Origin: Chara braunii
Lineage: Eukaryota > Streptophyta > Charophyceae > Charales > Characeae
Assembly: GCA_003427395.1 (NCBI GenBank)
Contig: BFEA01000125.1
Span: 315,437-353,808 of the forward strand
Length of the DNA stretch: 38,372 nt
Direction: 5' to 3'
The translations under genes and the position numbers were made by a program. How positions within the stretch are numbered: the stretch's first letter is position 1; each line of letters opens with the position of its first letter. This document shows positions 11,001 to 21,309 of the stretch, in pieces. Below the pieces are notes generated by a model. It worked only from the letters and a program-made list of their open reading frames with translations. It was not told the origin of the DNA and did no database searches.

Positions 11001-12517
11001 CATATACATAACTGTGCCGTGGTGACCATTAAATCATGCGCTAGTCCTGGTCAATGGCACGCCCGAGCATAAAAAGAAATAAACAGAAATACAACGCTTA
11101 AAAGAATTATCTGGGAGATACCACCACCAATCGGCCGCCACCGCCGACAAAACGAAGGGAGATAGCCCTGCCGACCCTTCAACCCCTCTGTCTTCGTGTG
11201 CTACTTCGACATTCTTGCGCCACCGCCGCTCGATCTCGATCCTTGAATCTCCTCGATGAAAGTCCGACGTTGTAACCAATAGCGCTAAGCCTGAGTCTAG
11301 GTCTAGCTCTAGCGGACGCCTAAATAACCAGCCACCGAGCGACGCGCGGGTCTACTGAAACGCTTTCAGAAGTCACTCTGTTGTCGATGTCGTCCTCCGT
11401 ACGTACGCATGGGTCACAGGTAAGTGCATTAATCAAACGACAAAAAAATATTTAATCCTAGTTTAATCAAAAATTAAAATTTGGCCGGCGCCCACGCCGG
11501 CTCTTCAGTCATCAAAGATAAAAATCACGCGCGCCTCGAGCCTGCGCGCCCACACACTCTCTGCTCTAGTCAACCATCCCGCCAATGTAAACCTCAGACT
11601 CAACCGCGCCTCGCGCGGTATTCTTGGACTTTATACCAAGCCTATTTTCTGTTGTATGCAAAAAAACAGGGCGGATACCCTTGTAAGGGTATTCGCACAG
11701 ACAACGGGAGCCCTTACTTCTATGACCAGTGAAACACCTAATGAGGAAGTTCACACGAAAACTCTCACTTCACTGTGTGGTTTTCATAAGACTCTTCAAC
11801 TGACCCTTGTCTTGAGTCAGTTTAACTTAAGGAAGGTGAGCGTTAGTTAAAGTGTTTTGACAAGGATGCACATATACATCTTCGATTAGTCAATTAATAA
11901 TCCCAAACATACATAACCATACACAAGCCAATAACTTTTGTAGTAATCTCAACCCTCATCAATGTTAGAGGATCCTATCTAGCAGGACATGACTTCACAG
12001 AGTCCACATCCCCTTTGCCTCATCTTTCCCAAAAATAAACACACACACGGTGAGACAACCCACACGGGAGTTTCTCGTTCTCACCATGTGTTTCCAAAAA
12101 CAATTAGCTATATACAACTCATATTAACAATCGGACAACGACATTGACACGCATGAGACTTACATTACATCATGCATTTGCACGAAAAGAAATATAAAAT
12201 TATTTCAACTATTACTCATACGTGCATTGCATTATCCTAGCTCATATTTAACCAAGAAGAAAGTCGCAAATTTATATAGTCAGATATAAATGTATGCATA
12301 GTAATATGGGGTAGTATGTACAGCCTGATACAAGGGTATATATAAGGCGATGACGATAATCTCGCTCATCCTAACACTAGTCGGCTCGACTGGAACTTGG
12401 TCAGAGCTCCCGCACTGACACTTTATTTATCTCACTTTCTCCCCTCCCGTGACCAACCTCATCGCCAAAGTGCGAACAGACCACATAATACAACATAGTC
12501 CACCGCATCCACTCACC
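11001..12517. other. Mixed non-coding stretch
   Basis: No convincing gene. Contains short open frames without protein-like composition and a hairpin GGTGAG/CTCACC at about 12050-12086. 11290-11320 has a GTCTAG-rich patch. Confidence 0.4.
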
Positions 12518-12981
12518 CGATTGATTGCGAATTATATCCGCTCTCTCGACTGACTGCGGACAACATTCGGTCTCTCAATTGACTGCGGACAACATTCGGT
12601 CTCTCGATTGGCTGCGGACAACACCCGCTCATCCGACTGGCTGCGGACAACACCCGCTCACCCGATTGGTTGGATACAACACTCGCTCACCCGATTGGTT
12701 GCGGACAATACCAACTCATCCGATTCGCTGCGGACAACACTCGCTCATCCGATTGGCTGCAGATGACACCCGCTCACCCGATTGGTTGCGGACAACACCT
12801 GCTCATCCGACTGGTTGCGGACAACACCCACTCACCCGATTGGTTGCGGACAACACATGCTCAACCGATTGGCTGCGTATAGAACCTGCTCACCCGATTG
12901 GCTGCACATAACACCCACTCATTCGATTGGTTGGGGACAACACCCGCTCACCCGATTGGCTGCGGACAACATCTGCTCACC
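12518..12981 (+). repeat. 29-bp minisatellite, 16 copies without indels
   Basis: Consensus CGATTGGYTGCGGACAACAC + CCGCTCACC. Copies begin every 29 nt from 12518 to 12953 with no insertion or deletion, only substitutions; the first three copies are the most diverged. Because 29 is not a multiple of three and the unit has no plus-strand stop, all plus frames stay open and give the same 29-residue periodic peptide. No spacers separate the copies. Confidence 0.97.
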
Positions 12982-13379
12982 CGCTCACTCTATACGTGCC
13001 TACCATGATTTCTCCATCCTGTACTCGAGTCGTCCCCTTCTTCCTCTTCTCACAGTCATCTTTCTCCTTGCGCGAGTCATTTTCCTCCACAGCGTAGTCA
13101 TCCCAAACACACACCACGACTTGCACTACCGTCATAAGGTCATGAGTGGGGTTGACACAATCGTGATCATGGGGCACTAGTGATTATCACACACCTGAAA
13201 ATTCACACTTGAAAATTGTAAAGTGGAAAAAATGATGTTGGTGTGTGTATCTTGAACAACAATTCTCAATCATGAAATCGGGAGGAGTGTTAGGTTGTTC
13301 ATTGTGAAACCACATAATTAACTGAGTTTTCAACTTTTCATATCAAACACGGTTCTGAAATATCTATGCATTGAAAACT
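12982..13379. other. Spacer between two satellites
   Basis: No gene recognised. The first 70 nt are a decayed run-off of the 29-bp unit; a pyrimidine-rich patch follows. Confidence 0.4.
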
Positions 13380-15910
13380 TCATGAAGTGATGAACATCTT
13401 GAAAACCATAAAAAACAACTCCTATAGTTACCTGATAACGTGAACATCCTGAATCATCATGAAGTGATGAACGTCCTGAAAACCATGAAAGCAACCCTTA
13501 TTACCATCTATTCAAACTACCTGAAAATCATACAACATCCTGAAGTGACGAACATTTTAAAGACCATAAAAACATCTCTTATGACAATCTTTTTAAATTA
13601 CCTAAAAATCATGAAACATTCTGAAGTTTCATGATTTTCAGGTAGCTCAATAGATGGTCATAAGAGTTATTTTCGTGGTCTTTGAGACGTTCACCACTTC
13701 ACCATGTTTCATGATTTTCATGTAGCTTGAACAGATGACCATAAGGGTTGCTTTCATGATTTTCGGGACGTTCATCACTTCATGATGTTTCATGATTCTT
13801 GGATAGCTTGAACAAATTATCATAGGGATTGCTTTCATAGTCCTTGAGACATTCATGACTTCCGGATGTTTCATGATTTTCGAGTAGCTTGAACGGATGA
13901 CCGTAAGGTTTGCTTTCATGGTCCTCGGAACGTTCATCACTTCAAGATGTTTCATGATTTTCGGATAGCTTGAACAAATAGCGATGAGGGTTATTTTCAT
14001 TGTCTTTGGGACGTTTATCACTTCAAGATGTTTCATGATTTTCGAATAGCGTTAAGAGATGATCATAAGGTTGTTTTCATGCTTTTCGAGACGTTCATCA
14101 CTTAGGATGTTTCACGATTTTTTGGTAGCTTGACCATATAGTCATAAGGGTTGCTTTCATAGCTTTTGAGATGTTCATCGCTTCAAGATGTTTCATGATT
14201 TTCGAGTAGCTTGAACATATGGCCATAAGGTTTATTTTCATGGCCTTCGGTACGTTCATTACTTCAGGATGTTTCATGATTTTTAGGTAGCTTTAACGGA
14301 TGACCATAAAGACTGCTTTCATGGTATTCGAGACGTTCATCGTTTCACAATGTTTTATATATTTCGGGTAGCTTACAAGGATTGTCATAAAGGTTGTTTT
14401 TATGGTCTTCCGGACATCCATCACTTCAGGTCTGAAGACAATGAAAACAATTCTTATGACCATCTGTTCAAACTACCCGGAAATCATAGAATATCTCGAA
14501 GCGATGAACGTTCCGAAGACCATGAAAACAACTATTATGACCATCTGTTCAAGTTACTCCAAAATCATGAAGCATGAAGATCACCCTTATAGCCATCTTT
14601 TAAAACCACTTGAAAATCATGAAGCATCTCGAAGTGATGAACGTTCTGAAAACCATGAAAGCAAACATTATGACCATTTATTCACGCTGCGTGAAAATCA
14701 TGAAGCATTCCGAAGTGATGAACATTTCGAAGACCATGAAAGAAACCCTTCTCACCATCTGTTCAAGTTACCCGAAAATCATGAAGCATCCCAAAGCGAT
14801 GAACGTCCCAAGAACCATGAAAACAATCCACATGGTCATCTGTTCAAACTACCAGAAAATCATGAAAATTCTCGAAATGATGAACGTCCGAAGACCATGA
14901 AAGGAACCCTTATGACCATTTGTTAAAGCTACTCGAAAATCATGAAGTATCCCGAAGTGATGAACGTCCTGAAGACCATGGAATAAACCCTTATGACCAT
15001 CTATTCAAGCTTTCGAAAATCATGAAGCATCCCGAAGTGATGAACGCCCCGAAAATCATAAAAGCAACCCTCATGGACATCTATTCAAGTCACTTGATAA
15101 TCATAAAAGCAACCCTCTTGAAGTGATGAACGCCCCGAAGACCATGAAAGCAACCCTTATGACCATCAGTTCACGCGACATGAAAATCATGAAGCATCCC
15201 TAAGTGATTGAACGTTCCGAAGACTATGAAATCAGCTCTTGTGGTTATCTGTTAAAGCGACCCGAAAATCATGAACATCATGACATGATAAACGTTCCGA
15301 AGACCATGAAAATAACCCTTATACCATTGGTTAAAGCTATTTGAAAATCATGGATCATCATGAAGTGATGAACGTCCCGAAGATAGTGAAAACAATTCTT
15401 ATGACCATCTGTCGTAAAATTATAAAGCATCCTGAAGTAATGCAATCCTGAAGACAATGAAAGTAACCCTTATGGTCAACAACATTTATGACCATCTGTT
15501 AAAACTGTTCGAGAATCATGAAGCATCGTGAAGTGATAAACGTCCCGAAGAACATGAAAGCAACCCTTATGAACATTTGTTGAAGCTGCCCGAAAATCAT
15601 GAAACATTATGAAGTGATGAACGTTCCGAAAACCATGTAAGCAACCCTTCCAACCATCTGTTTGAGCTACTCGAAAATCATGAAACATTCTGAATTGGTG
15701 AAGGTCCTCAAGACCGTGAAAGCAACCTCTATGGCTAGTCTTATGACCATTTGTTCAAAATACCCGAAAATCATGAAACGTCTTGAAGTGATGAACATCC
15801 CGAAGACTATGAAAATAACCCTTATAACCATTTGTTCAAGCTACTCGAAAATCATAAAACGTCATGAAGTGATGAATAATTTGAAGACCGTGAAAACAAT
15901 CCTTATGAGG
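13380..15910. repeat. 80-81-bp satellite, about 31 copies, with an inverted central block
   Basis: The unit contains GAAGTGATGAACGTCCCGAA, GACCATGAAAGCAACCCTTA, TGACCATCTGTTCAAGCTAC and CCGAAAATCATGAAGCATCC. Starts at 14717, 14798, 14879, 14959 and 15039 give periods of 81, 81, 80 and 80. Copies are plus-oriented at 13380-13625, minus-oriented at 13626-14430 and plus-oriented again to 15910. The junctions are AATCATGAAAC (13607-13617) facing GTTTCATGATT (13626-13636), and CTTCAG/CTGAAG at 14424-14437. An 81-nt unit gives 27-residue periodic frames (up to 174 codons) on either strand; indels break them, so I do not call genes. Confidence 0.95.
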
Positions 15911-15929
15911 AGGTTGAGAAACGCAAGTA

Positions 15930-17280
15930 ACCGAGGAAAAAAAAAAAAAAAAAATGGGATCTTCGGCGAATCATGGTGGGGGACTTAGAAGGTTTACAAA
16001 GCAAAAAAACAACTAAGTAACCGAGAAATAAAAAATAGATAAACAGTTCTACGTTGCATAGCGTGTATGTACGGGGGCTTTCCGTACGAAACGTACGGGA
16101 AATTTCTGCACGGGATCTGTACGGAAACCTGTACGGGAACCTGTACGTCTTGTACGCCTCCGTACAAAAAAGTAAGAAAAAAAAAAGAAGTAATAAGTCA
16201 TCAACAAAATCCAAAAAAAACATATGTGATGCAACAACACAAAACAAGCAACATTTCACTTAGCATCATCTTCAAATTCTTATTACAATTTGAGAAAAAA
16301 TAAATAAAAATAATATCGGATAAAAAATAAATAAATAAAATACTCGTACGGCGCCCCTAGCGTACGAGTACAAGAGTACGAATATGTACTCGTACGAGGA
16401 TGCGTACAAGTGACAACACAAAAATTGTTGGAATCTTCAATGAAACATAGTGGGGTGCTAAACAGGTTTGTAAAGCAACAAAGCAACTAATTAAATGAGA
16501 AAAAAAAAAAAAAAATGGCGAAACATGGTAGGGGGCTAAGAAGGTTTATAAAGCAACAAAGCAACTAAGTCACTGAGGGGAAAAAAAAAAAAAAGAATCT
16601 TCAGCGAAGCATGGTTGAGGGTTAAGCAGGTTGGGAAAAACAAAAAAAACAACTAAGTAACCAAGGAAGAAAAAAAAAAAGTTGGAGTCTTCGGCGAAGC
16701 ATGATTGGAGGGCAAAAAAGTTTGAAAGCAGGAAAACAACTAAGTAACCGAGAAAAAAAAAAAAAAAAACAATAGCTGAAATCTTCGGCGAAGCATGGTG
16801 GGGGGGCGACGAGGTTGAGAAACGTAAGAAAGCAATTAAGTAAACAAAAAATAAAAATAAAATAAATAACTGGAATCTTCGACGAAACATGGTCGGGGGC
16901 TACGAAGGTTTACAAAGCAAGAAACCAACTAAGTAAACGAGGAAAAAATAAAATAAAATAGTTGGAATCTTCGGTGAAGCATGAAAGCAACTAAGTAACC
17001 GAGGAAGAAAAAAAAAAAGTTGGAATTTTTGGCGGAGCATGGTGGGGGGCTAAAAAGATTTATAAAGCAAGAAAACAACTAAGTAACCGAGGAAGAAAAC
17101 AAAAACAATAGTTGGAATTTTCGGCGAAGCGTGATGGGGGGCGAAGCAGGTTTATAAAGCAAGAAAGCAACTAAGTAACCGAGGAAGAAAAAAAAATAGT
17201 TGGAATCTTCGACGAAGCATGGTCTGGGGCTAAAAAGGCATGAAAGCAAGAACTTCAAAGCAACTAAGTTACCGAGGTAA
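15930..17280 (+). repeat. A-rich 85-90-bp tandem repeat, about 11 copies, interrupted once
   Basis: Each unit is an A-run, then GTTGGAATCTTCGGCGAAGC, ATGGTGGGGGGCTAAGAAGG, TTTACAAAGCAAGAAA and AACTAAGTAACCGAGG. TCTTCGGCGAAG-like cores can pair with themselves (CTTCGGCGAAG). About 16036-16425 is not repeat unit. Minus-strand frames here are poly-Phe/Leu artefacts of the A-runs. Confidence 0.9.
16036..16425. other. GTACG-rich insert splitting the A-rich array
   Basis: Two clusters dense in GTACG and CGTAC (about 16065-16168 and 16346-16410, including ACTCGTACG and CGTACGAGT) flank an AT-rich middle. A related cluster is at 17318-17420. The arrangement suggests the ends of an inserted element, but clean terminal repeats or target duplications could not be fixed by eye. 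Confidence 0.5.
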
Positions 17281-17420
17281 AAATATATATATATATATGT
17301 ACATATATATATACAGGGTTCCCAGACCGAACGTACGGAGACCCCTAAGCTGACCCCCGAACGTTCGGGCGTTCGGGTCCCCGTACAGGGCCCGGACCTG
17401 AAGGGGTTCGGACCCCGCAA
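17281..17420. repeat. (TA)n followed by a GTTCGGG/GTAC palindrome cluster
   Basis: TA dinucleotides run 17284-17312. Then come CCCGAACGTTCGGG (17356-17369, a perfect 14-bp palindrome), a further GTTCGGG, CCGTAC and GGGCCCGG. Confidence 0.75.
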
Positions 17421-17531
17421 AAAAATATTTTGACACCTAAATATTGTTATTTGTTTCTCAATTGTTTTTTGTGCGTTCTTTGTGATTCAAGGTACCTCCC
17501 TCTAAATTTTGAAACCATTCTGCTTAGCCAA

Positions 17532-17800
17532 AAAGAAAATAAAAATCGGCAAAGATGATGGCGTCAAAACTTGCTTGCCGACTCACTCATTGTTTTTTCT
17601 CTCTTTTCACTTTTTGTTTTTCCTTTGTTTCGGGGCATGAACAAAATTATTATTTTTTCAAACTTTATTTGTAGACTCTCTATTATGTAATATACGCATA
17701 TATAACTTTTCATGAAATTTTTCACAGCCCAAAAAAAATAAAAAATCGCCAAAGATGGCAGTGTCAAAAACGTGCTCGCCCACTCAATAATTTCATTCTC
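17532..17800 (+). repeat. Two direct copies of a 65-70-bp unit about 200 bp apart
   Basis: AAAATCGGCAAAGATG-TGGCGTCAAAAC-TGCT-GCCGACTCA at about 17532-17597 recurs as AAAATCGCCAAAGATGGCAGTGTCAAAAACG-GCTCGCCCACTCA at about 17732-17800. Surroundings to 17870 are AT-rich with no gene. Confidence 0.75.
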
Positions 17801-17892
17801 GTTTTATTTTTTCTAATTGTCATTATTATTATTTATTTTTAGTATTTTATTTTTATTTCAAGTTCGGTGATAATGTAAAGATGTATCTGCTC

Positions 17893-18072
17893 TTAACCAC
17901 TATCCACTAACTCATAGGTCACCACCTCGTACGGAATAATCTCTCTCCTTCCTAAGGAACTTAACCTCTCGCAAATTTCCGCTAACACCTCGTCCGAAGG
18001 TCTGTTGCCCGCAAGAAACCTCTCTCTTCTTGACTGCAATTCCCTCTCAGAGATAGTCGTTTCTTTACTCAT
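17893..18072 (-). pseudogene. Truncated array protein (ninth frame of the minus-strand array)
   Basis: ATG at 18072 follows the previous frame's TAG after 9 nt. The 59 codons read in one frame to TAA at 17895. Residues PYEVV, near the end, lie in a stretch matching the preceding frame: E-L--LGRRE--PYEVV-YE---SG here, against L-ELSAIGRQEVFPYEVV-YQ in the neighbour. In-frame similarity continues for about a dozen codons past the stop, so TAA looks like a nonsense change. All similarity then ends near 17870 in AT-rich DNA, which marks the broken edge of the element. Function unknown. Confidence 0.6.
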
Positions 18073-18081
18073 TCCCTTATA

Positions 18082-18579
18082 CTATTCATCCTTAGTGGTC
18101 TTCTTGAACTTGTACCCAATCTTGACTGTCCGAGCGAATTTAACTACTGCCTCTCATTTGTTCTGCTCTAGCACTTGGTATGGAACAGAACTCCTTGGCA
18201 GACCGTCAAAAATAATGATGTCGTCACAGACCTCCACAATCTTTCTCAAACCTTTTAACCTTCTTTCTTCTTCTCTTAATGCCCACGCATCTCTCCTCCA
18301 ACTCCTTCCGTATATGCAGAATTTTTCTCTCTCCCTGGACAAGTATATACCAACGTGGTATACTCCCAGATCTTTAAACCATGCGGTCATAATATAGTAC
18401 TGATTCCGTTCAATCCCACTGTTTTGCACTTGATATCTGACTACCTCGTACGGAAACACTTCTTGCCTTCCTATCGCGCTTAACTCCTTAAGTACTCCCT
18501 CGTGCTCGGGTCCACTAGGACCGCTCCAACTTCCAAATTTTCACCTTCTCCTTGTTAGTTCCTCTGCCGACAGTGACAT
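18082..18579 (-). pseudogene. Array protein, eighth frame, two in-frame TGA codons
   Basis: From ATG at 18579 one frame runs 166 codons to TAG at 18084-18082, interrupted by TGA at codon 13 (18543-18541) and codon 142 (18156-18154). The middle 128 codons are open and protein-like: mixed hydrophobic and charged, with FPYEVVRYQ, a YYIMTAWF stretch, then an Arg/Glu-rich helix-like segment and DDIIIFDG. It is the close paralogue of the next frame downstream and more distantly resembles the frames at 20445-21197 and 18603-19100. It begins 23 nt after its upstream neighbour ends. I do not recognise the family. Confidence 0.6.
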
Positions 18580-18602
18580 CTCTCACACTCTCCATTAAGT
18601 GT

Positions 18603-19100
18603 CTAACATTCCGCCGCTATTAGGGCTAAGGCCAATAGGATCCTGTCCGTCGATTCCTCCAAAAGCTCGTAGAACGTCTCAAAATCGTCTATATCCCCAA
18701 AGTTTTCAATCCCGGTTAGGGTCCAAAGAAACTCACGCTGGTACTGGTCGTGTGCTTTATAAATTCTTAAAACAACACTCTCTGTTATGACCTTAGCAAA
18801 GTCTCCAGACACTTCGGCCTCACTCTTCAGAAGTCTCTCTGCCTTCACTGGAGTCTCGCACCACGCTCTGCTCAATGTCCCTCCATCGTAGGGGGACAGG
18901 TGCAAGGAATAACGGATCGATCGCGCACTCCCTTCCCCCACCCAGAGTCCATTCACCCGTGTCTTTTGAACGACTTCTCTAGTGCTTTCCGCTTCCTCGA
19001 TAACGGTGAGTTTCTCTAGTTGTTCCAACTGTATTCTAACACAAGCAGTTAGCCCTTCCAACTTTCCTATAACTCGCATAGAACATCTTTCGGAGCTCAT
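18603..19100 (-). CDS. Intact array protein, 165 aa, unknown family
   Basis: A complete 165-codon frame from ATG to TAG, starting 9 nt after the preceding frame ends. The N-terminal third is helix-like and Glu/Leu-rich. The centre has IRYSLHLS, which aligns with YTIYFH in 20445-21197 and YTLYFH in the plus-strand frame 32521-33072. Later EFLWTLTGIENFGD resembles VFLWTVITEDQGF in 20445-21197. No signal peptide, membrane segment or metal-binding motif is seen. An open frame of this length and amino-acid balance, with paralogues nearby, supports past coding; whether it is expressed is unknown. The tight polycistron-like spacing is unusual for a plant nuclear locus. Confidence 0.6.
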   Translation of the reverse strand: MSSERCSMRVIGKLEGLTACVRIQLEQLEKLTVIEEAESTREVVQKTRVNGLWVGEGSARSIRYSLHLSPYDGGTLSRAWCETPVKAERLLKSEAEVSGDFAKVITESVVLRIYKAHDQYQREFLWTLTGIENFGDIDDFETFYELLEESTDRILLALALIAAEC

Positions 19101-19109
19101 TCTCCCTTC

Positions 19110-19448
19110 TCATCCCTCGTCACTCCCAACGACATCCTTCTTCTCTCCTGACGTTGCAGTCTCTATTAACTCTTTTTTCCTTCCTGTCGACTCAAGTGAT
19201 CCTTCGTCTCCTTGACCTCTCCTCTTGACACTCTCTAGAAATTCTAACCTCCACCTCCTAAAGAAGTCTCTGTCCTTTATAAAAAGTCTTCTCAGGGCCT
19301 TCGTCGCGCCTTCTATTTTACGCACCTCACTCTTTTCCTTGTTGGGCCCGTAGTCTTGAATCTTGAGGCTGACTTCCTTGACGCGTTTAGCGATTCGTTT
19401 AACAATACGCTCCTCTATTCTCTTCTCTCTTCCTTCTAGATCTTCCAT
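19110..19448 (-). CDS. Intact small, highly charged protein, 112 aa
   Basis: The frame is open from a GTG-type position at 19490, but the first ATG is at 19448, 38 nt after the upstream frame's stop, and I use it. The product is dominated by Lys, Arg and Glu with regularly spaced Ile/Val/Leu, as in a coiled coil or basic nucleic-acid-binding helix (EKRIEERIVKRIAKRVKEV). The C-terminal 40 residues are Gly/Ser/Glu-rich and probably disordered. It lacks the LW-Y and YT-YFH landmarks of its neighbours, so it may be a different protein type. Function is not recognised; a nucleic-acid-binding role is only a guess from charge. Confidence 0.5.
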   Translation of the reverse strand: MEDLEGREKRIEERIVKRIAKRVKEVSLKIQDYGPNKEKSEVRKIEGATKALRRLFIKDRDFFRRWRLEFLESVKRRGQGDEGSLESTGRKKELIETATSGEKKDVVGSDEG

Positions 19449-19486
19449 TTTCCACGATCCATCCTTCTTCTCACCATGAACTCCTA

Positions 19487-19918
19487 TCACATATTGCTTC
19501 GAGCTTCCGAGGGTGTCTCGTCCCTAATTATCTCCAAGCGCACCTTTCCTTCAATGCATACCATATCCTCATATACTACCCAGCTTTGTGTCGTCAATTC
19601 CCTCAAGGCACCAGGTCTCTGCTCTCGTATGACGTCTTCTGCAAGTTCTTTGAACTCACTATCCGACAGTTCTTCTTCTATGCTAACCTTCAAGAGAATC
19701 TGTAGGGTTTCGTTGTCACATGCTGATTGCCTAGAGACAACCCGAGCGTAGGGAAGACGTCGCCGAAGAGAGAGATTTCTCGCCTCAGTTCCTCGGGTAG
19801 CTACTCGGGGGTTCCTCTCGCTCACGCTCCTCCAGGAGTCTGATCCCCTGTGGTTCCACCGGAGTGAATATGAAGCTCGAGGTCTATACCTATACAGCTG
19901 CTGCTCGTTCTCTGTCAT
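19487..19918 (-). CDS. Intact array protein, 143 aa, unknown family
   Basis: A complete frame from ATG (19918) to TGA (19487), starting 10 nt after the preceding frame's stop. The N-terminal half is Arg/Ser-rich and likely disordered; the C-terminal half is ordered. The C-terminus aligns with that of its upstream neighbour (19929-20441): IREQRPG-L against IREYRPG-L, then a YE-MV stretch, then DET-SEAR against DET-AEVR, both ending within three residues. This paralogy in the same frame is good evidence of protein coding. Position and spacing place it as the fifth member of the minus-strand array. No catalytic motif seen. Confidence 0.65.
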   Translation of the reverse strand: MTENEQQLYRYRPRASYSLRWNHRGSDSWRSVSERNPRVATRGTEARNLSLRRRLPYARVVSRQSACDNETLQILLKVSIEEELSDSEFKELAEDVIREQRPGALRELTTQSWVVYEDMVCIEGKVRLEIIRDETPSEARSNM

Positions 19919-19928
19919 GACAGGGTAA

Positions 19929-20441
19929 TCATATCCTACTTCTTACTTCTGCTACCGTCTCATCGAAGAACACCTCAGCGAGTAGGTACCCTGCTGACCA
20001 CACCATTACTTCATACGTTATCTTGGTCTGAAAAGTTACGCATTCGAGAACTCCTGGTCTATATTCTCGGATAAATTCCTTGGTTAACTAATTGCCTGCT
20101 CACATTAACCCCTGTAGTCATACGCCCGGACATCCCTCCTGCTCGCTATGCATGAACAAGTATCTCAGGTCCTCCAGCTCGACGTACTTGTCTTCTGCGC
20201 GCCTTCGACAATACTTAATTAGATCCACAGGTCTCAACCAATCCACCCAACAGGTAGCGTCGATCAAGTCTCTCCGCGTCTCCTTATCAGGAGGCCCCCA
20301 CCTTACCCAGACTTAGTAGTACGCCTCTCGGAATCGAGGCTCTAGCCCCAGCAAGGGTGCTTGCAGAGTGTGGTTGACCGCTATCCTCAAACAATCCACG
20401 CTTCCGTAAGTTTGTTTTATAACAAACTTAGGTAATACCAT
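19929..20441 (-). pseudogene. Array protein, fourth frame, four nonsense codons
   Basis: One frame of 171 codons from ATG at 20441 to TGA at 19931-19929 without frameshift, broken by TAA (20315-20313, codon 43), TGA (20120-20118), TGA (20102-20100) and TAG (20090-20088). ATG follows the upstream stop after only 3 nt. The sequence between stops is protein-like (WVDWLRPVDLIKY, LEDLRYLFMH). The last 45 residues are paralogous to the C-terminus of 19487-19918. The AAGTTTGTT/AACAAACTT hairpin (about 20405-20428) falls within it. The pattern fits a once-coding gene decaying by point mutation. Confidence 0.6.
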
Positions 20442-20444
20442 TCG

Positions 20445-21197
20445 TCAGCTTCCTATCAGATGGTATATTTGTGGGGGAGGACCGACCACGATCCGCGTGG
20501 TAAAAGGCCTACCTCTAGCAGTGCGCGCCAGTAGTCGTCTCACTATCGCCTCTGCTAAGACCTCGTACTTCCACCAGGTTCTACTAACGCCTACAAGCGT
20601 CAGCCCTATCTCTATATCTTGCGCTTCATCAAACACAAGATGTCATATACCCTTCACTCGTCGAGGAAAACCCTGGTCTTCAGTAATCACTGTCCACAAG
20701 AAAACTTCTTTCGTCAGCCAAGTGCCGTAAAGCAGAGTTGGTACCCAAGCTCCTTCGTCTAAGCGTACTGGAAGTGGCACATCATATCCTCGTGTCGTAT
20801 CTCTTAGTCCTTTCAAATCTCTCTCTCTACAGGACTATGATCCACGTGTGAACACATACGTCAACCACACGTCCGATTCGCTCCTCATCACCACACGCCG
20901 TTCATTCCATGCCACTCTAATCCTTTTCAACGCACTCTTTCGTACGACGTTACTGCCTTCTCAGACAACTCTACCACTCAGGCTCAAAATAGTCGAGTAG
21001 GTGTTGTGCGCTCTCCCGTCAATTCCATGGAAATAGATGGTATACTCAACATATCACTGACCTCTCCGTATCTCCAGGGCATGCTCAGTCATGAGTCTGA
21101 TCCGACGCGCAACATCGTCCATCGCCTCTTCTTCCCAACCCCCTATCCTATCTCGTCGCAAGAAAAGAGTCACTCTCAGTATATCTTTGTCCGCCAT
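20445..21197 (-). pseudogene. Array protein, third frame, about 250 aa, four nonsense codons
   Basis: From ATG (21197) to TGA (20447-20445) one frame spans exactly 251 codons with no frameshift. Internal stops are TGA codon 48 (21056), TGA codon 79 (20963), TAG codon 121 (20837) and TGA codon 185 (20645). Landmarks in order: LFLRRD near residue 15; an Arg/Glu helix-like stretch; YTIYFHGIDGRAHN at about 52-65; LSGRVV; VFLWTVITEDQGF at about 160-175; FDEAQDIEIGLTLVGVSR at about 188-205. YTIYFH and the following pattern match the intact plus-strand frame at 32521-33072, linking the two elements. No known domain recognised. Confidence 0.6.
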
Positions 21198-21309
21198 CTC
21201 TATCAGCGCTTACTGCGACTCTCGTCTTATCTTTAAGTTTTCTCCCAATGTCTACTAACTGACATTCCACCACTCTCCTTTCTAAGCTACGTGTGGATAT
21301 GCTCTCTCC

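Noticed and set aside
12518-12981. CRISPR array (29-bp repeats)
   Set aside because: Repeats abut with no spacers and vary in sequence, and the context is eukaryotic.
14402-14926. 174-codon frame in the 81-bp satellite
   Set aside because: It changes register within the satellite, and equivalent frames exist on both strands; openness follows from the repeat unit.
15903-16259. Reverse transcriptase-like FVDD motif in a minus-strand frame
   Set aside because: It lies in a poly-Phe/Leu frame produced by A-runs, and no other RT block is near.
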